Source of the DNA: Elephas maximus indicus
Taxonomy: Eukaryota; Chordata; Mammalia; Proboscidea; Elephantidae
Assembly (NCBI RefSeq): GCF_024166365.1
Contig: NC_064819.1
Location: forward strand, 206,485,293 to 206,549,292
DNA: 64,000 nucleotides
Direction of reading: 5' to 3'
Shown: positions 50,419 to 62,856 of the stretch, piece by piece
How the letters are laid out: each line of letters starts with the position of its first letter
Position numbering within the stretch: the stretch's first letter is position 1
Notes under the pieces: model-generated
What the model saw: only the letters and a program-made list of their open reading frames with translations
Databases searched by the model: none
What the model was told of the DNA's origin: nothing
Translations under genes and position numbers: made by a program

Positions 50419-51384
50419 GGTAGTAGTCAGTGTTATAGCTCTGTTTGAGATGCCAGATCACTAGCTTATTTCGGTTGATGTAATGGGAATGACATGTTTG
50501 CTTTCACAGGAATATATTCATCTCTTTTAGAAAAAAATCCACAGAATGATTTCAGGGCTGAATTCAGGTAGGAAATGATTTCTTTAGTTTGAGAACTTCC
50601 TAGGTTTTTTTCCTCAGTTTTGTCAGTAAGTTACACGAAGGCCTTATTTCTCTTGCTTTGTTTTCTTGCATACAGACAAGAGCTTGCTATAAAACATAAT
50701 GTAGTTTTTGCATGAAATTACCCTAACTGCTAAATTTGGGGTTATGGCACCTAAAGTTGTAAAACATTTTATTTTTAATGGTAGAGGCTTATGTAATAGG
50801 CAGTCAAAATGTGTTTACTGACATATTTAATTATATCATTCAACTACTTATAATAATTTATGTTGTAAGATAAAGTATGAAAATATACAATTTAGGTTAC
50901 CCCAGTAATTTAGTTACCTTCAAGGTTGTATAGTATTTGCAAATATAGAACAAAAGTTGTGATCACTAGCTGAGCTACAAACCCACCACAAGACATACCA
51001 AAAAAAGGGGGCGGTTTTAGAGATCTAGGTCTAGGTCTCGCTTCTAGAGCAGAGTTTTACAAGGACATTGCATTTTATCTAGTTGATGGTAGTTATATTA
51101 GGACAAAATTCATATTTCTAATTGATATGAGTTAGAAAGGAAGAAATTTGAGATGTTTACATAAATAGCATTGATATGAAGTAAGCTTTCTTTTGAACCA
51201 TGAAAACTGAATTACTGCTATTACAGACTCCATATAATTGTATAACTCATAGCCATGCCTGAATGTGTGGGGTTAAAATGAACCTCATTCTACTATAAGA
51301 AAAAGTCATCTTACATCTGATGGGCATCTGGCATTTTAATTAAATTATTTGGGCCCAGTATGCTTCCTTTTGCTGCCCAGTTAA

Positions 51385-51875
51385 CTTCACAGTTTTAGAC
51401 TTAGATTTACTCTCGTTCTCCTTACCCCAGCCTTCTCTGACTTGCTCTGATTTGAAATTAGCCATAGTAACAGCCAGCGCTTCTTATTCCATTTTGTGCA
51501 TTTCAATTCACTGGTTCTCCTGTCTCCGGTAGTTTGCAGCCGATATGAGAAGCCAGTAAATTCAGGTGGGGGGTCTATAGCACCATCACGGGGCCGTGAC
51601 AAATGTCTGGCTGACAGTGAAAGGCCAGTTGTCTGGAAAATGTTATTAAAGGAATGGCATAAATACAAATGTCCTGGTGGGTGAAAGAGTTGAGTGAGTC
51701 ATTGTGAGATCTTTCTCCTACCTGGAAAACAAAGTGATGAGAATCAACCACCAAATGTGTACAGCAGGAACTGCTGTCAAGGAGGTGAAATTCTTAGCTT
51801 CTGCGTAGCAGAACTTCATATTTTGTGCCCCTTAAATTAACTGCAAGAAGGCACAACCCAAGCTATGGCTTTTTT
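51385..51875. other. Repeat-free segment, possible conserved non-coding DNA
   Basis: Mixed-composition sequence without any repeat motif I know, unlike its surroundings. Opposite-strand open frames (51387-51668 and 51496-51684) overlap and have no domain. It could be unique intronic DNA or a conserved element. Confidence 0.3.
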
Positions 51876-51930
51876 TTTTCTTTTTTCTTTTTTTAGTTAT
51901 GTGACTATGATGGTGCTGAAAACAATATAA

Positions 51931-52150
51931 GGAGCCCTGATGGTGCAGAGGTTAAAGTGCTCGGCTACTAACTGAAAAGCTGGTGATTTGAACCCACCAG
52001 CTCCTCTGTGGGAGAAAGATGTGGTAGTCTGCTTGCCTAAAGATTACAGCCTTGGAAACCCCATGGGGCAGTTCTGCTCTGTCCTGTGGGGTCGCTGTGA
52101 GTTGGAATTGACTCAGTGGCTGTGGGTTTGTTTTTTGTTTGTTTGTTTAG
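51931..52150 (+). mobile_element. AfroSINE (longer body)
   Basis: ggagccctgatggtgcagag head, gtgggagaaagatgtggtag body and ggtcgctgtgagttggaatt tail, ending in a gtttgtttgttt tract. Confidence 0.94.
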
Positions 52151-52618
52151 GAACACAATATTGTGCCAGAGAAGTTTAGAATAATCATTACTCCACCTAT
52201 CCTTTGTCGTTATATTGTTTAATTTTTTTTATCGACGTATAATGTACATAGAGAATAATGCATAATCTTAAGGTACAGCTTGCTGACTTTTCACAGGTAA
52301 CACATCTGTGTAACCAGCCCCTCACGTTCCCTTCTAAAAAACTTCCTTCTCCTTTACCCCAGGGTGAACACTGTCATGCCTTCTAATTAGGGCTGCATAT
52401 CTTTATACTTTTGTATCTGGTTCCTTTTGCTGATGTTATGTTTGTAAGATTGATTTATATCATTGCTAGAATACGTTACTTTTTTTAATCTTCTAGTCTA
52501 CATTAATTGTGATATTTTGGTAGTTTAAATCATATGCATGCCCATATAATATGATTATTAGGGTGAACACAAACTTAATGAATGTTAAACAATGCTTTAG
52601 TCGTGGCTATAACAAATT

Positions 52619-52824
52619 TTAAGGAGCGCTAGTGTCGCAGTGGTTAAGTACTTGGCTGCTAACTGAACAGGTTGGTGGTTTGAACCCACCAGCCACTCCA
52701 TGGGAGAAAGATACGGCAATCTGCTTCTGTAAGGATTACAGCCTTGAAAACCCTGTGGGACGGTTCTACTATGTCCTGTAGGGTTGCTATGAGTTGGAGT
52801 CAAGTCAACAGCAGTGGATTATAG
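52619..52824 (+). mobile_element. AfroSINE (longer body)
   Basis: ggagcgctagtgtcgcagtg head, gagaaagatacggcaatctg body and ggttgctatgagttggagtc tail. Confidence 0.94.
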
Positions 52825-53579
52825 CACATTTTATAGTTTAAGACCTAGCATTAAATATAAAATTTTAGAAGCTGGGCATTTTTATGTTTTATTTGAAGCC
52901 TCTTGCTGTATCAAATGTTTTTATCTGGGTCTAGGGATTTTAGAGACTGAACCTTCAGGAAAATTCCATTCACTCCCTCCACAATGATAAGGAATATCCT
53001 TTGCCTACAACTGATAGAACTTGAACTATTTTAGGTCTTTGTGAAACTTATTTAAGAGGATACCTCAGAAACGGAAGGGATGCTTGAATTAATCTGGACT
53101 TTTTTCTGCATGTTGACTCTGCAGGCTAGCTTTCTCCACAAGATGGGTCAGATGGCCACCAGTAGCTGCTGAATTTTATAACTTGTAAACTTGTAAATTC
53201 TAAATCCTAAGAGAAGGATTGATGTTATTTTTTCAGTTATAGTTGGGAAAAATCACAAGTACCTACCTTTGACCTGTCAGCTGAGGTCATGGCAGGAAGT
53301 AAGGTACTATGTTTGCCTTGCTTGGACCTGCCCCTCATTCGTCAACTGTGTTGAGCTATAGGTCTTTCTAGAATCACATGGTGAGAGGGAGATGCTGTTC
53401 CTAGAAGAAGGAGGCTATTGGGTAGACCAAACACTAGCCATCCATGTCACCCTGCTTTATACACTGAAGGCTGGGAAAAGTCACAAAAGAATGTTTTATC
53501 AAAGCTATTTGGGATTCTGAAGCAACTTCTACTGACTGATGGTTAGACCACAGATAGATTTAAAAAAAAAAACACACAC

Positions 53580-53670
53580 ACAAAAAACCAGACCTGTTGC
53601 CGTTGAGTCCATTCCAACTCACAGTGACCCTATAGGACAGAGTAGAACTGCCCCATAGGGTTTCCACTGA
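53580..53670 (-). mobile_element. AfroSINE 3' half
   Basis: Antisense tail and part of the body: gacctgttgccgttgagtcc, then tgaccctataggacagagta and ccccatagggtttccact. The head is missing, as expected for 5' truncation. Confidence 0.9.
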
Positions 53671-54394
53671 TAGTGATTATAAAATAGAGCTTCTGCAGAT
53701 ATTTGAAGCTTTAGCCTGTAACCATTTTGAACAATTTCCATTTGGTCCTTTAAAGCCCATGATTCCCTCTTATCCCTGCATCCTTAGCTAATTTCAAAAA
53801 TGTTAATTATTCTTGTCATCTAGCCAGGTGATTTACAATTGTTTTTAAAGTAGCAGGATGGTGTTTTTAAATTAAGAAAAAAAAAAAATCCTGCTCCCAC
53901 AAAGCAGCACTACATATTCGTGGATCTGTAAAATGTAGTAATAGGATTATAAAAACCTTGGACTAAAAGGAGGCAGAACCAACATAGCACTATAGACAGA
54001 AGCACCACACTGTCCCACCACAGCAAAGACCCAAAAAACTAGAACAGTGAAAGATGTCAGTCCTGCAACCCTAAGTGTCAAATGAAGAGATAGCTCCACT
54101 AAGCACCAACTAGGTTAAGAAACTGAAAGAACAGAAAGTGAGGAGAGATACAAGTGGAGGTCCCCTATCAGCGAATGCAGCACTGATTTTCCATCTTGGA
54201 CCCATGGGGAAATAGAAATAGGCAGACAGGGAGTACGGGAAAGCAGCTTCACAGAGCTCCCAGCAGGAGACAGAGCACCCAGTAACCAAGTGATACACAC
54301 TTTCCCACCCCCCCACCCTTCTTCCCCCTGCTCGACCTCTGCCGCTTCCTAGCGAGCCGTGGTTGCTTGACCAGGAGGCGTAGGCTTTGTGCTA

Positions 54395-55480
54395 CTTGGA
54401 TTTGCCCTGCTCATGCTGGCTGGTTCCTTCAGTGTCATTTCTTTGTTCCTGGTATTACTTTTTTTTGGCTTCTTTTGGTTTCTGCCTTCTCTCTCACCTC
54501 CTCCCCTTCCTTTCTCTCAAATACCTGGCTCCATGTGCCATATCTGCTGCTTCTTGACAGGCTGTGAAGCACCACTTGGCTGGGGAACCATTTCCCTGGT
54601 TTGTGTCTCTGGGGCTTTTTTATGTTTGTTTTCTTTTTCTTTTTTCCTTTTAATTTTTCTTCATTTCTCAGTTTCTCATCTCTCTTCTTGGAAGCCCTGG
54701 TGGCATAGTGGTTAAATGTCATGGCGCTAACCAAAAGGTCAGCAGTTCAAACCCACCAGGCATTCCTTGGAAACCCTGTGGGGCAGTTCTACTCTGTGCT
54801 ATAGGGTCGCTGTGAGTCAGAATTGACTCAATGGCAACGGGGTCATCTCTTTTCTTACCATCTTTTCCTGTCTCCTGAATACCTGATGCTGTGTGCCGTC
54901 TCTGCCCCTTCTAGCCAGGCTGTACTGCGTGACTTGGGAGCCTCGTCCCTGGTCTGTGCAGCCTCGTCAGTGGGATCCCTGGGGGCATTTTCTTTTAATT
55001 ATTATTTTTATTTATTATTATTATTTTTTCTTTTTTCCTTTTCATTTTTCTTCATTTCTCATCTCTCTCTACTTTCCTTCTTTTCCTGATTCCTTAGTAC
55101 TTGATACTCTGTGCCATCTCTGCCCCTTCTAGACGGGCTATACCCCACAGCCTGGGAACCACTTCCCCAGTCACAGTGGGATCCCTGGGGCATTTTTTTT
55201 TTTAATTTATTGATTTTTTTTCTTTTCTCTTTTTCCTTTTTGTTTTTCTTCATTTCTGTTTCTCATGTCTTTCTATTTTCCTTCTTTTCCTGTCTCCTGA
55301 ATACCTGGTGCTGTGTGCCGTCTCTGCACATTTTAGGTGGGCCGTGCCCCAAGGCCTGGAAGCCACTTCCTCGGGTGACAGTGGGATCCCTGGGGGCATT
55401 TAAAAAAAATTTTTATTCATTTATTTTTCTCTTTCTTTTTTTTTTCCTTTTTGTTTCCCTTCATTTCTTGGTTTCTTGTC
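54395..55480 (+). repeat. About 205-bp tandem monomers in the old L1 5'UTR
   Basis: The signature gtgggatccctgggg occurs at 54970, 55176 and 55381 (spacing 206 and 205), with a decayed equivalent near 54600. Removing the inserted AfroSINE restores about 200-base spacing for the first unit. Each unit has a pyrimidine-rich arm, a tgtgccgtctctgcc box and the signature. This resembles the monomeric promoter arrays of some L1 lineages. Confidence 0.85.
54684..54842 (+). mobile_element. AfroSINE inserted in the old L1 5'UTR
   Basis: Complete short form flanked by tcatctct (54676-54683 and 54843-54850). It splits the first two 205-base monomers of the older L1. Confidence 0.95.
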
Positions 55481-56456
55481 TCTCCACTTCAACAGCATGC
55501 TCCCTCAGCACTTTTTTCTTTTTTTTTTGGCTCCTGTTTATCTATCCTTTTTCTCTCCTTTCCCATACCCACTTAGCTGCACGCATCATAACCTCCCCCC
55601 TCCCTCTTGCGTCTCCACACTGTGCGCTGAACATCGCACCACTGAGCAGCCCAGGCATGGCCTACTGGAACCTGCCTTGCACTGACCCTGGCCCACCCTC
55701 TTGGTCTCTGTATGTGCCACAAACAGCCTCTCCCCTTCAGCTGGACCTGCCCTGCTGTACCATAACTGAGCGACTGACCGTGCCCTTTGGACAAGGGGTG
55801 AAAGGTACCGTGCCCACAGATGAGCAAACAAAAAGGAATGCACAGCCTGTCTGGTCAGACATAACCAAATAAAACAAAAAAGCAGGATGAAACAAACAAC
55901 TCTGCAATCAGTAAACGAAGAAAATAACTACTGAACGCCTCAAAGACAGCAGAAAATATCAAAACATTAAAGAAAGGACAGGATGGTTCCAGTAGGCAAA
56001 CAAAATCAAACACTAGATGACTTTCCAGTAGAAGAAAAGGCACTGAAACTACCTGCCAGGGCATTCAGATCTCTAATATTCAGGGCTATTCAAGAGTCAA
56101 AACAAAAAGCAGACAAAAATGAGGAAAAAATAGACAAATTCATGGAAGACAGACCAAAATTAAAAAAAAAAAAAAAAGGAAGAATTCAGGAAAACATTTC
56201 AGGGACAGAATGTCAAAATTCACAACAAGAACAGAAACAACAATTAAAAATCCAAAAGATAAGATTTCAGAAGTGAACAGTGTCATAGAAGGTCTGAGGA
56301 GCAGGTTTGAAACAATTGAAGACAGGATTAGCGAAATTGAAGACAAATACTTGGATACCACTTTGTTTGAGGAAAAGTCAGAAAAAAGAACAAAGAAAAG
56401 TGAAGAAACCCTGAGAAAGATGTGCGATACAATCAAAAGCAAAAATTTGTGGGTGA

Positions 56457-57495
56457 GAGGCAGAGCCAAGATGGCGGACTAGGCAGACGCTACCTCGGAT
56501 CCCTCTTACAACAAAGACACGGAAAAACAAGTGAATCGATCACATACATAACAATCTACGAACCCTGAACGACAAACACAGATTCAGAGACGGAGAACGA
56601 ACTAATACGGGGAAGCAGCGATTGTTTCCAGAGCCTGGAGCCAGCGTACCAGTCAGGTACGGCACAAGCACAGAGAGCTGCTCCACCCCCCTGAACTAAC
56701 CCCGGGAGGGGGACCAGCCGGTTCCGCGGGAGGCGTGGGACGCAGCCGGTAGGAGAAGTCCCTGGGAGGCAGTGACTGGTCTTGGAGCAGGAAGAGCAGC
56801 GTCCCAGCCGGAGAACCATCCCGCCGGGATTTGGACTGGACGCAGGTACGGCATAAACACGGAGAGCTGCTCCACCCCCCTGAACTAACCCCGGGAAGGG
56901 GCCCAGCCGGGTCGCGCGGGCGGCGTGGGACGCAGCCGGTAAGAGAAGTCCCCGGGAGGCAGCGACTGGTATTGGAGCGGGGAGAACAGCGTCCCAGCCG
57001 GGACACTCGGTCACGGCACAAGCACGGGGAGCTGCTCCACCCATCTGAACTAACCCCGGGAGGTGGCCCAACTGGTTCTCAGGGGCGGCACGGCCACGCG
57101 GCTGGAGGGACGAGAAGTCCCCGGGAGGCAGCGACTGATTTTGGAGTCGAGAGTGCACCGTCCCAGTAGGGGAGCCTTGACGCTGGGCGTGGGGCTGGAA
57201 GTGGAGGATCTGACCGTGACTCCAGCGGGCTAGACCCCCCGGGGGCAATCTCCACACAGCCAGCACACATAGGCGACACGCCCACGGGAATCTCAGATAT
57301 AATAGTCATTCCAAGCAAGACAAGCAACTCTGGCTATATTCTGAGGTGCTACTCTCCTGTCTCTCTGTTCCCTCCCCCACCCTCCCCAGGTGGCTTCATT
57401 AACATCCGAATAGCCTGAGCCAGAGGAAGAACTCTGATAGGGATCTGACTGCATTTTTTTTTAGCGGATTTTCTGGAAAAACTAGTTTCCCAGTG
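56457..57495 (+). promoter_or_regulatory. L1 5'UTR with three imperfect GC-rich monomers
   Basis: After a leader (56457-56653), a unit beginning caggtacggca recurs at about 56654, 56843 and 57008 (spacing 189 and about 165). Each unit holds gagctgctccacc, ctgaactaaccccggga, a cgtgggacgcagccgg-type GC block and gggaggcagYgactg. Such arrays act as internal RNA polymerase II promoters in other L1 lineages; activity here is inferred. The leader has aagatggcgg, which is a YY1-type site placed as in human L1. Confidence 0.75.
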
Positions 57496-58512
57496 ATGGC
57501 TCGGAGACAACAATCCATATCAAACCACTTAAAGAAGCAGGCCATGACAGCTTCGCCAACCCTCCAAACAAAAGAATCAAAATCTTTCCCAAATGAAGAT
57601 ACAATCCTGGAATTATCAGATACAGAATATAAAAAACTAATTTACAGAATGCTTAAAGATATCACAAATGAAATTAGGATAACTGCAGAAAAAGCCAAGG
57701 AACACACCGATAAAACTGTTGAAGAACTCAAAAAAATTATTCAAGAACGTAGTGGAAAAATCAATAAGTTGCAAGAATCCATAGAGAGACAACATGTAGA
57801 AATCCAAAAGATTAACAATAAAATTACAGAATTAGACAACGCAATAGGAAGTCAGAGGAGCAGACTCGAGCAATTAGAATGCAGAATGGGACATCTGGAG
57901 GACCAGGGAATCAACACCAACATAGCTGAAAAAAAATCAGATAAAAGAATTTAAAAAAATGAAGAAACCCTAAGAATTATGTGGGACTCTATCAAGAAGG
58001 ATAACCTGCGGGTGATTGGAGTCCCAGAACAGGGAGGGGAGACAGAAAACACAGAGAAAATAGGTGAAGAACTCCTGACAGAAAACTTCCCTGACATCAT
58101 GAAAAACGAAAGGATATCTATCCAAGATGCTCATCGAACCCCATTTAAGATTGATCCAAAAAGAAAAACACCAAGACATATTGTCATCAAACTCACCAAA
58201 ACCAAAGATAAACAGAAAATTTTAAAAGCAGCCAGGGAGAAAAGAAAGGTTTCCTTCAAGGGAGAATCAATAAGAATAAGTTCAGACTACTCAGCAGAAA
58301 CCATGCAGGCAAGAAGGGAATGGGACGACATATACAGAACACTGAAGGACAAAAACTGCCAGCCAAGGATCATATATCCAGCAAAACTCTCTCTGAAATA
58401 TGAAGGCGAAATTAAGATATTTACAGACAAACACAAGTTTAGAGAATTTGCAAAAACCAAACCAAAGCTACAAGAAATACTAAAGGATATTGTTTGGTCA
58501 GAGAACCAATAA
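57496..58512 (+). pseudogene. L1 ORF1, one nonsense codon
   Basis: ATG 57496 (MARRQQSISNHLKKQ) to TAA 58510-58512 gives 338 codons in one frame, the usual mammalian ORF1p length. The sole lesion is TAA at 57952-57954 in an A-rich stretch at the end of the coiled coil. The N-terminal half (57600-57930) is a heptad-rich coiled coil. The C-terminal half (57979-58512) contains the RNA-recognition and C-terminal domain with IQDAHRTPFKIDPKRKTP and SAETMQARREW. The product is a nucleic-acid chaperone that coats L1 RNA. As written, the frame would give only a truncated coiled-coil peptide. Confidence 0.92.
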
Positions 58513-58972
58513 TATCAGATATCAGCACAACACAAGGTCACAAAACAGAACATCCTGATATCAACTCAAATAGGGAAATCACAAAAACAAACAAATTAAG
58601 ATTAATTAAAAAAAAAAAATACACATAACAGGGAATCATGGAAGTCAATAGGTAAAAGATCACAATAATCAAAAAGAGGGACTAAATACAGGAGGCATTG
58701 AACTGCCATATGGAGAGTGATACAAGGCGATATAGAACAATACAAGTTAGGTTTTTACTTAGAAAAATAGGGGTAAATAATAAGGTAACCACAAAAAGGT
58801 ATAACAACTCTATAACTCAAGATAAAAGCCAAGAAAAACGTAACGACTCAACTAACATAAAGTCAAACACTATGAAAATGAGGATCTCACAATTTACTAA
58901 GAAAAACGCCTCAGCACAAAAAAGTATGTGGAAAAATGAAATTGTCAACAACACACATAAAAAGGCATCAAA

Positions 58973-61900
58973 ATGACAGCACTAAAAACTTATTTATCTA
59001 TAATTACCCTGAATGTAAATGGACTAAATGCACCAATAAAGAGACAGAGAGTCACAGACTGGATAAAGAAACACGATCCATCTATATGCTGCCTACAAGA
59101 GACATACCTTAGACTTAGAGACACAAACTAAAACTCAAAGGATGGAAAAAAGTATATCAAGCAAACAATAAGCAAAAAAGAAGAGGAGTAGCCATATTAA
59201 TTTCTGACAAAATAGACTTTAGACTTAAATCCACCACAAAGGATAAGGAAGGACACTATATAATGATAAAAGGGACAATTGATCAGGAAGACATAACCAT
59301 ATTAAATATTTATGCACCCAATGACAGGGCTGCAAGATACATAAATCAAATTTTAACAGAATTGAAAAGTGAGATAGATACCTCCACAATTATAGTAGGA
59401 GACTTCAACACACCACTTTCGGAGAAAGACAGGACATCCAGTAAGAAGCTCAATAGAGACACGGAAGACCTAATTACAACAATCAACCAACTTGACCTCA
59501 TTGACTTATACAGAACTCTCCACCAAACTGCTACAAAATATACTTTTTTTTCTAGTGCACATGGAACATTCTCTAGGATAGACCACATATTAGGTCATAA
59601 AACAAACCTTTGCAGAGTCCAAAACATCGAAATACTACAAAGCATCTTCTCAGACCACAAGGCAATAAAACTAGAGATCAATAACAGAAAAACTAGGGAA
59701 AAGAAATCAAATACTTGGAAAATGAACAATACCCTCCTGAAAAAAGACTGGGTTATAGAAGACATCAAGGAGGGAATAAGGAAATTCATAGAAAGCAACG
59801 AGAATGAAAATACTTCCTATCAAAACCTCTGGGACACAGCAAAAGCAGTGCTCAGAGGCCAATTTATATCGATAAGTGCACACATACAAAAAGAAGAAAG
59901 AGCCAAAATCAGAGAACTGTCCCTACAACTTGAACAAATAGAAACTGAGCAACAAAAGAATCCATCAAGCACCAGAAGAAAACAAATAATAAAAATTAGA
60001 GCTGAACTAAATGAATTAGAGAACAGAAAAACAATTGAAAGAATTAACAAAGCCAAACGCTGGTTCTTTGAAAAAATTAACAAAATTGATAAACCATTGG
60101 CTAGACTGACTAAAGAAATACAGGAAAGGAAACAAATAACCCGAATAAGAAACGAGAAAGACCACATCACAACAGAACCAAATGAAATTAAAAGAATCAT
60201 TTCAGATTATTATGAAAAATTGTACTCTAAAAAATTTGAAAACCTAGAAGAAATGGATGAATTCCTGGAAAAACACCACCTACCTAAACTAACACATTCA
60301 GAAGTAGAACAACTAAATAGACGCATAACAAAAAAAGAGATTGAAATGGTAATCAAAAAACTCCCAACAAAAAAAGCCCTGGTCCGGACGGCTTCACTGC
60401 AGAGTTCTACCAAACTTTCAGAGAAGAGTTAACACCACTACTTCTGAAGGTATTCCAAAGCATAGAAAATGACGGAATACTACCCAACTCATTCTATGAA
60501 GCCACCATCTCCCTGATACCAAAACCAGGTAAAGACATTACAAAAAAAGAAAATTATAGACCTATATCCCTCATGAACATTGATGCAAAAATCCTCAACA
60601 AAATTCTCGCCAATAGAATCCAACAACACATCAAAAAAATAATTCACCCTGATCAAGTGGGATTTATACCAGGTATGCAAGGCTGGTTTAATATCAGAAA
60701 AACCATTAATGTAATCCATCACATAAATAAAACAAGACAAAAACCACATGATCTTATCAACTGATGCAGAAAAGGCATTTGACAAAGTCCAACACCCATT
60801 TATCATAAAAACTCTTACCAAAATAGGAATTGAAAGAAAATTCCTCAACATAATAAAGGGCATCTATGCAAAGCCAACAGCCAATATCACTCTAAATGGA
60901 GAGAACCTGAAAGCATTTCCCTTGAGAACGGGAACCAGACAAGGATGCCCTTTATCACCGCTCTTATTCAACATCGTGCTGGAAGTCCTAGCCAGGGCAA
61001 TTAGGCTAGACAAAGAAATAAAAGATATCCGGATTGGCAAGGAAGAAGTAAAGTTATCACTATTTGCAGATGACATGATTATATACACAGAAAACCCTAA
61101 GGAATCCTCCAGAAAACTACTGAAACTAATAGAAGAGTTTGGCAGAGTCTCAGGTTATAAAATAAACATACAAAAATCACTTGGATTCCTCTACATCAAC
61201 AAAAAGAACACCGAAGAGGAAATAACCAAATCAATACCATTCACAGTAGCCCCCAAGAAGATAAGATACTTAGGAATAAATCTTACCAAGGATGTAAAAG
61301 ACCTATAAAAAGAAAACTACAAAGCTGTACTACAAGAAATTCAAAAGGACATACTTAAGTGGAAAAACATACCTTGCTCATGGATAGGAAGACTTAACAT
61401 AGTAAAAATGTCTATTCTACCAAAAGCCATCTATACATTTAACGCACTTCCGATCCAAATTCCAATGTCATATTTTAAGGGGATAGAGAAACAAATCACC
61501 AAATTCATATGGAAGGGAAAGAAGCCCCGGATAAGCAAAGCACTACTGAAAAAGAAGAAGAAAGTGGGAGGCCTCACTCTACCTGATTTCAGAACCTATT
61601 ATACAGCCACAGTAGTCAAAACAGCCTGGTACTGGTACAACAACAGGCACATAGACCAATGGAACAGAATTGAGAACCCAGACATAGATCCATCCACGTA
61701 TGAGCAGCTGATATTTGACAAAGGACCAGTGTCAATTAACTGGGGAAAAGATAGCCTTTTTAACAAATGGTGCTGGCATAACTGGATATCCATTTGCAAA
61801 AAAATGAAACAGGACCCATACCTCACACCATGCACAAAAACTAACTCCAAGTGGATCAAAGACCTAAACATAAAGACTAAAACGATAAAGATCATGGAAG

Positions 61901-62781
61901 AAAAAATTGGGAGAACCCTAGGAGCCCTAATACAAGGCATAAACAGAATACAAAACATTACCAAAAATGATGAAGAGAAACCCGATAACTGGGAGCTCCT
62001 AAAAATCAAACACCTATGCTCATCTAAAGACTTCACCAAAAGAGTAAAAAGACCACCTACAGATTGGGAAAGAATCTTCAGCTATGACATCTCCGACCAG
62101 CGCCTGATCTCTAAAATCTACATGATTCTGTCAAAACTCAACCACAAAAAGACAAACAACCCAATCAAGAAGTGGGCAAAGGATATGAACACACATTTCA
62201 CTAAAGAAGATATTCAGGCAGCCAACAGATACATGAGAAAATGCTCTCGATCATTAGCCATTAGAGAAATGCAAATTAAAACTACGATGAGATTTCATCT
62301 CACACCAGCAAGGCTGGCATTAATCCAAAAAACACAAAATAATAAATGTTGGAGAGGCTGCGGAGAGATTGGAACTCTTATACACTGCTGGTGGGAATGT
62401 AAAATGGTACAACCACTTTGGAAATCTATCTGGCGTTGTCTTAAACAGTTAGAAATAGAACTACCATACAACCCAGAAATCCCACTCCTGGGAATATACC
62501 CTAGAGATACAAGAGCCTTCATACAAACAGATATATGCACACCCATATAAATTGCAACTCTGTTTACAATAGCAAAAAGTTGGAAGCAACCAAGGTGTCC
62601 ATCAACGGATGAATGGTTAAATAAATTGTGGTATATTCACACAATGGAATACTACGCATCGATAAAGAACAGTGACGAATCTCTGAAACATTTCATAACA
62701 TGGAGGAACCTGGAAGGCATTATGCTGAGCGAAATTAGTCAGAGGCAAAAGGACAAATATTGTATAAGACCACTATCATAA
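58973..62781 (+). pseudogene. L1 ORF2, five inactivating lesions
   Basis: The start is ATG 58973 (MTALKTYLSIITLNVNGLN) and the final TAA is 62779-62781. The endonuclease is readable (NIYAPN at 59305, GDFNTP near 59400, SDHKAIKLE near 59650). The reverse transcriptase has [13 protein letters not shown] and the catalytic FADD at 61063-61074. The C-terminal CX3C...HX4C motif is at about 62347-62400. Lesions I can see are one-base losses near 59130 and 60388, a two-base loss near 60738, and stops at 61306-61308 and 62548-62550. In L1 biology this protein nicks DNA and copies L1 RNA at the target. This copy is dead. Confidence 0.92.
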
Positions 62782-62830
62782 AATCTTGAGAAATAGTAAA
62801 CCTGAGAAGAACACATACTCGTGTGGTTAC

Positions 62831-62856
62831 GAGGGGGGGAGGGTGGGAGAGGGTTT
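62831..62856 (+). other. G-quadruplex-capable tract in the L1 3'UTR
   Basis: Four G-runs of at least three separated by one to three bases (core ggggggagggtgggagaggg). An equivalent tract lies at 23851-23873 in another L1 3' end. Such a tract is a conserved feature of L1 3'UTRs. Confidence 0.7.

Larger units (their letters stand above)
53950..56456 (+). mobile_element. Older L1, 5' part (monomeric 5'UTR and ORF1 start), split by a younger L1
   Basis: This part starts near 53950 with L1-like leader sequence (ggaggcagaaccaacatagc). It continues through a T/C-rich 5'UTR built of about four 205-base monomers (about 54395-55480), interrupted by one AfroSINE. ORF1 begins at ATG 55983 (MVPVGKQNQTLDDF) and its coiled coil is open with frame slips around a poly(A) tract at 56161-56176. 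ORF1 is cut at 56456 and resumes at 63787-63803 in matching sequence, so the two parts were one element. Confidence 0.85.

Noticed and set aside
55111-55872. 253-residue open frame on +
   Set aside because: It is T/C-rich, hydrophobic low-complexity translation of the monomeric 5'UTR of the older L1. It has no domain and the frame follows the tandem units.
56556-57266. 236-residue open frame on -
   Set aside because: It is antisense to the young L1's GC-rich 5'UTR. Its internal repetition mirrors the DNA monomers, and GC-rich DNA lacks stops by chance.
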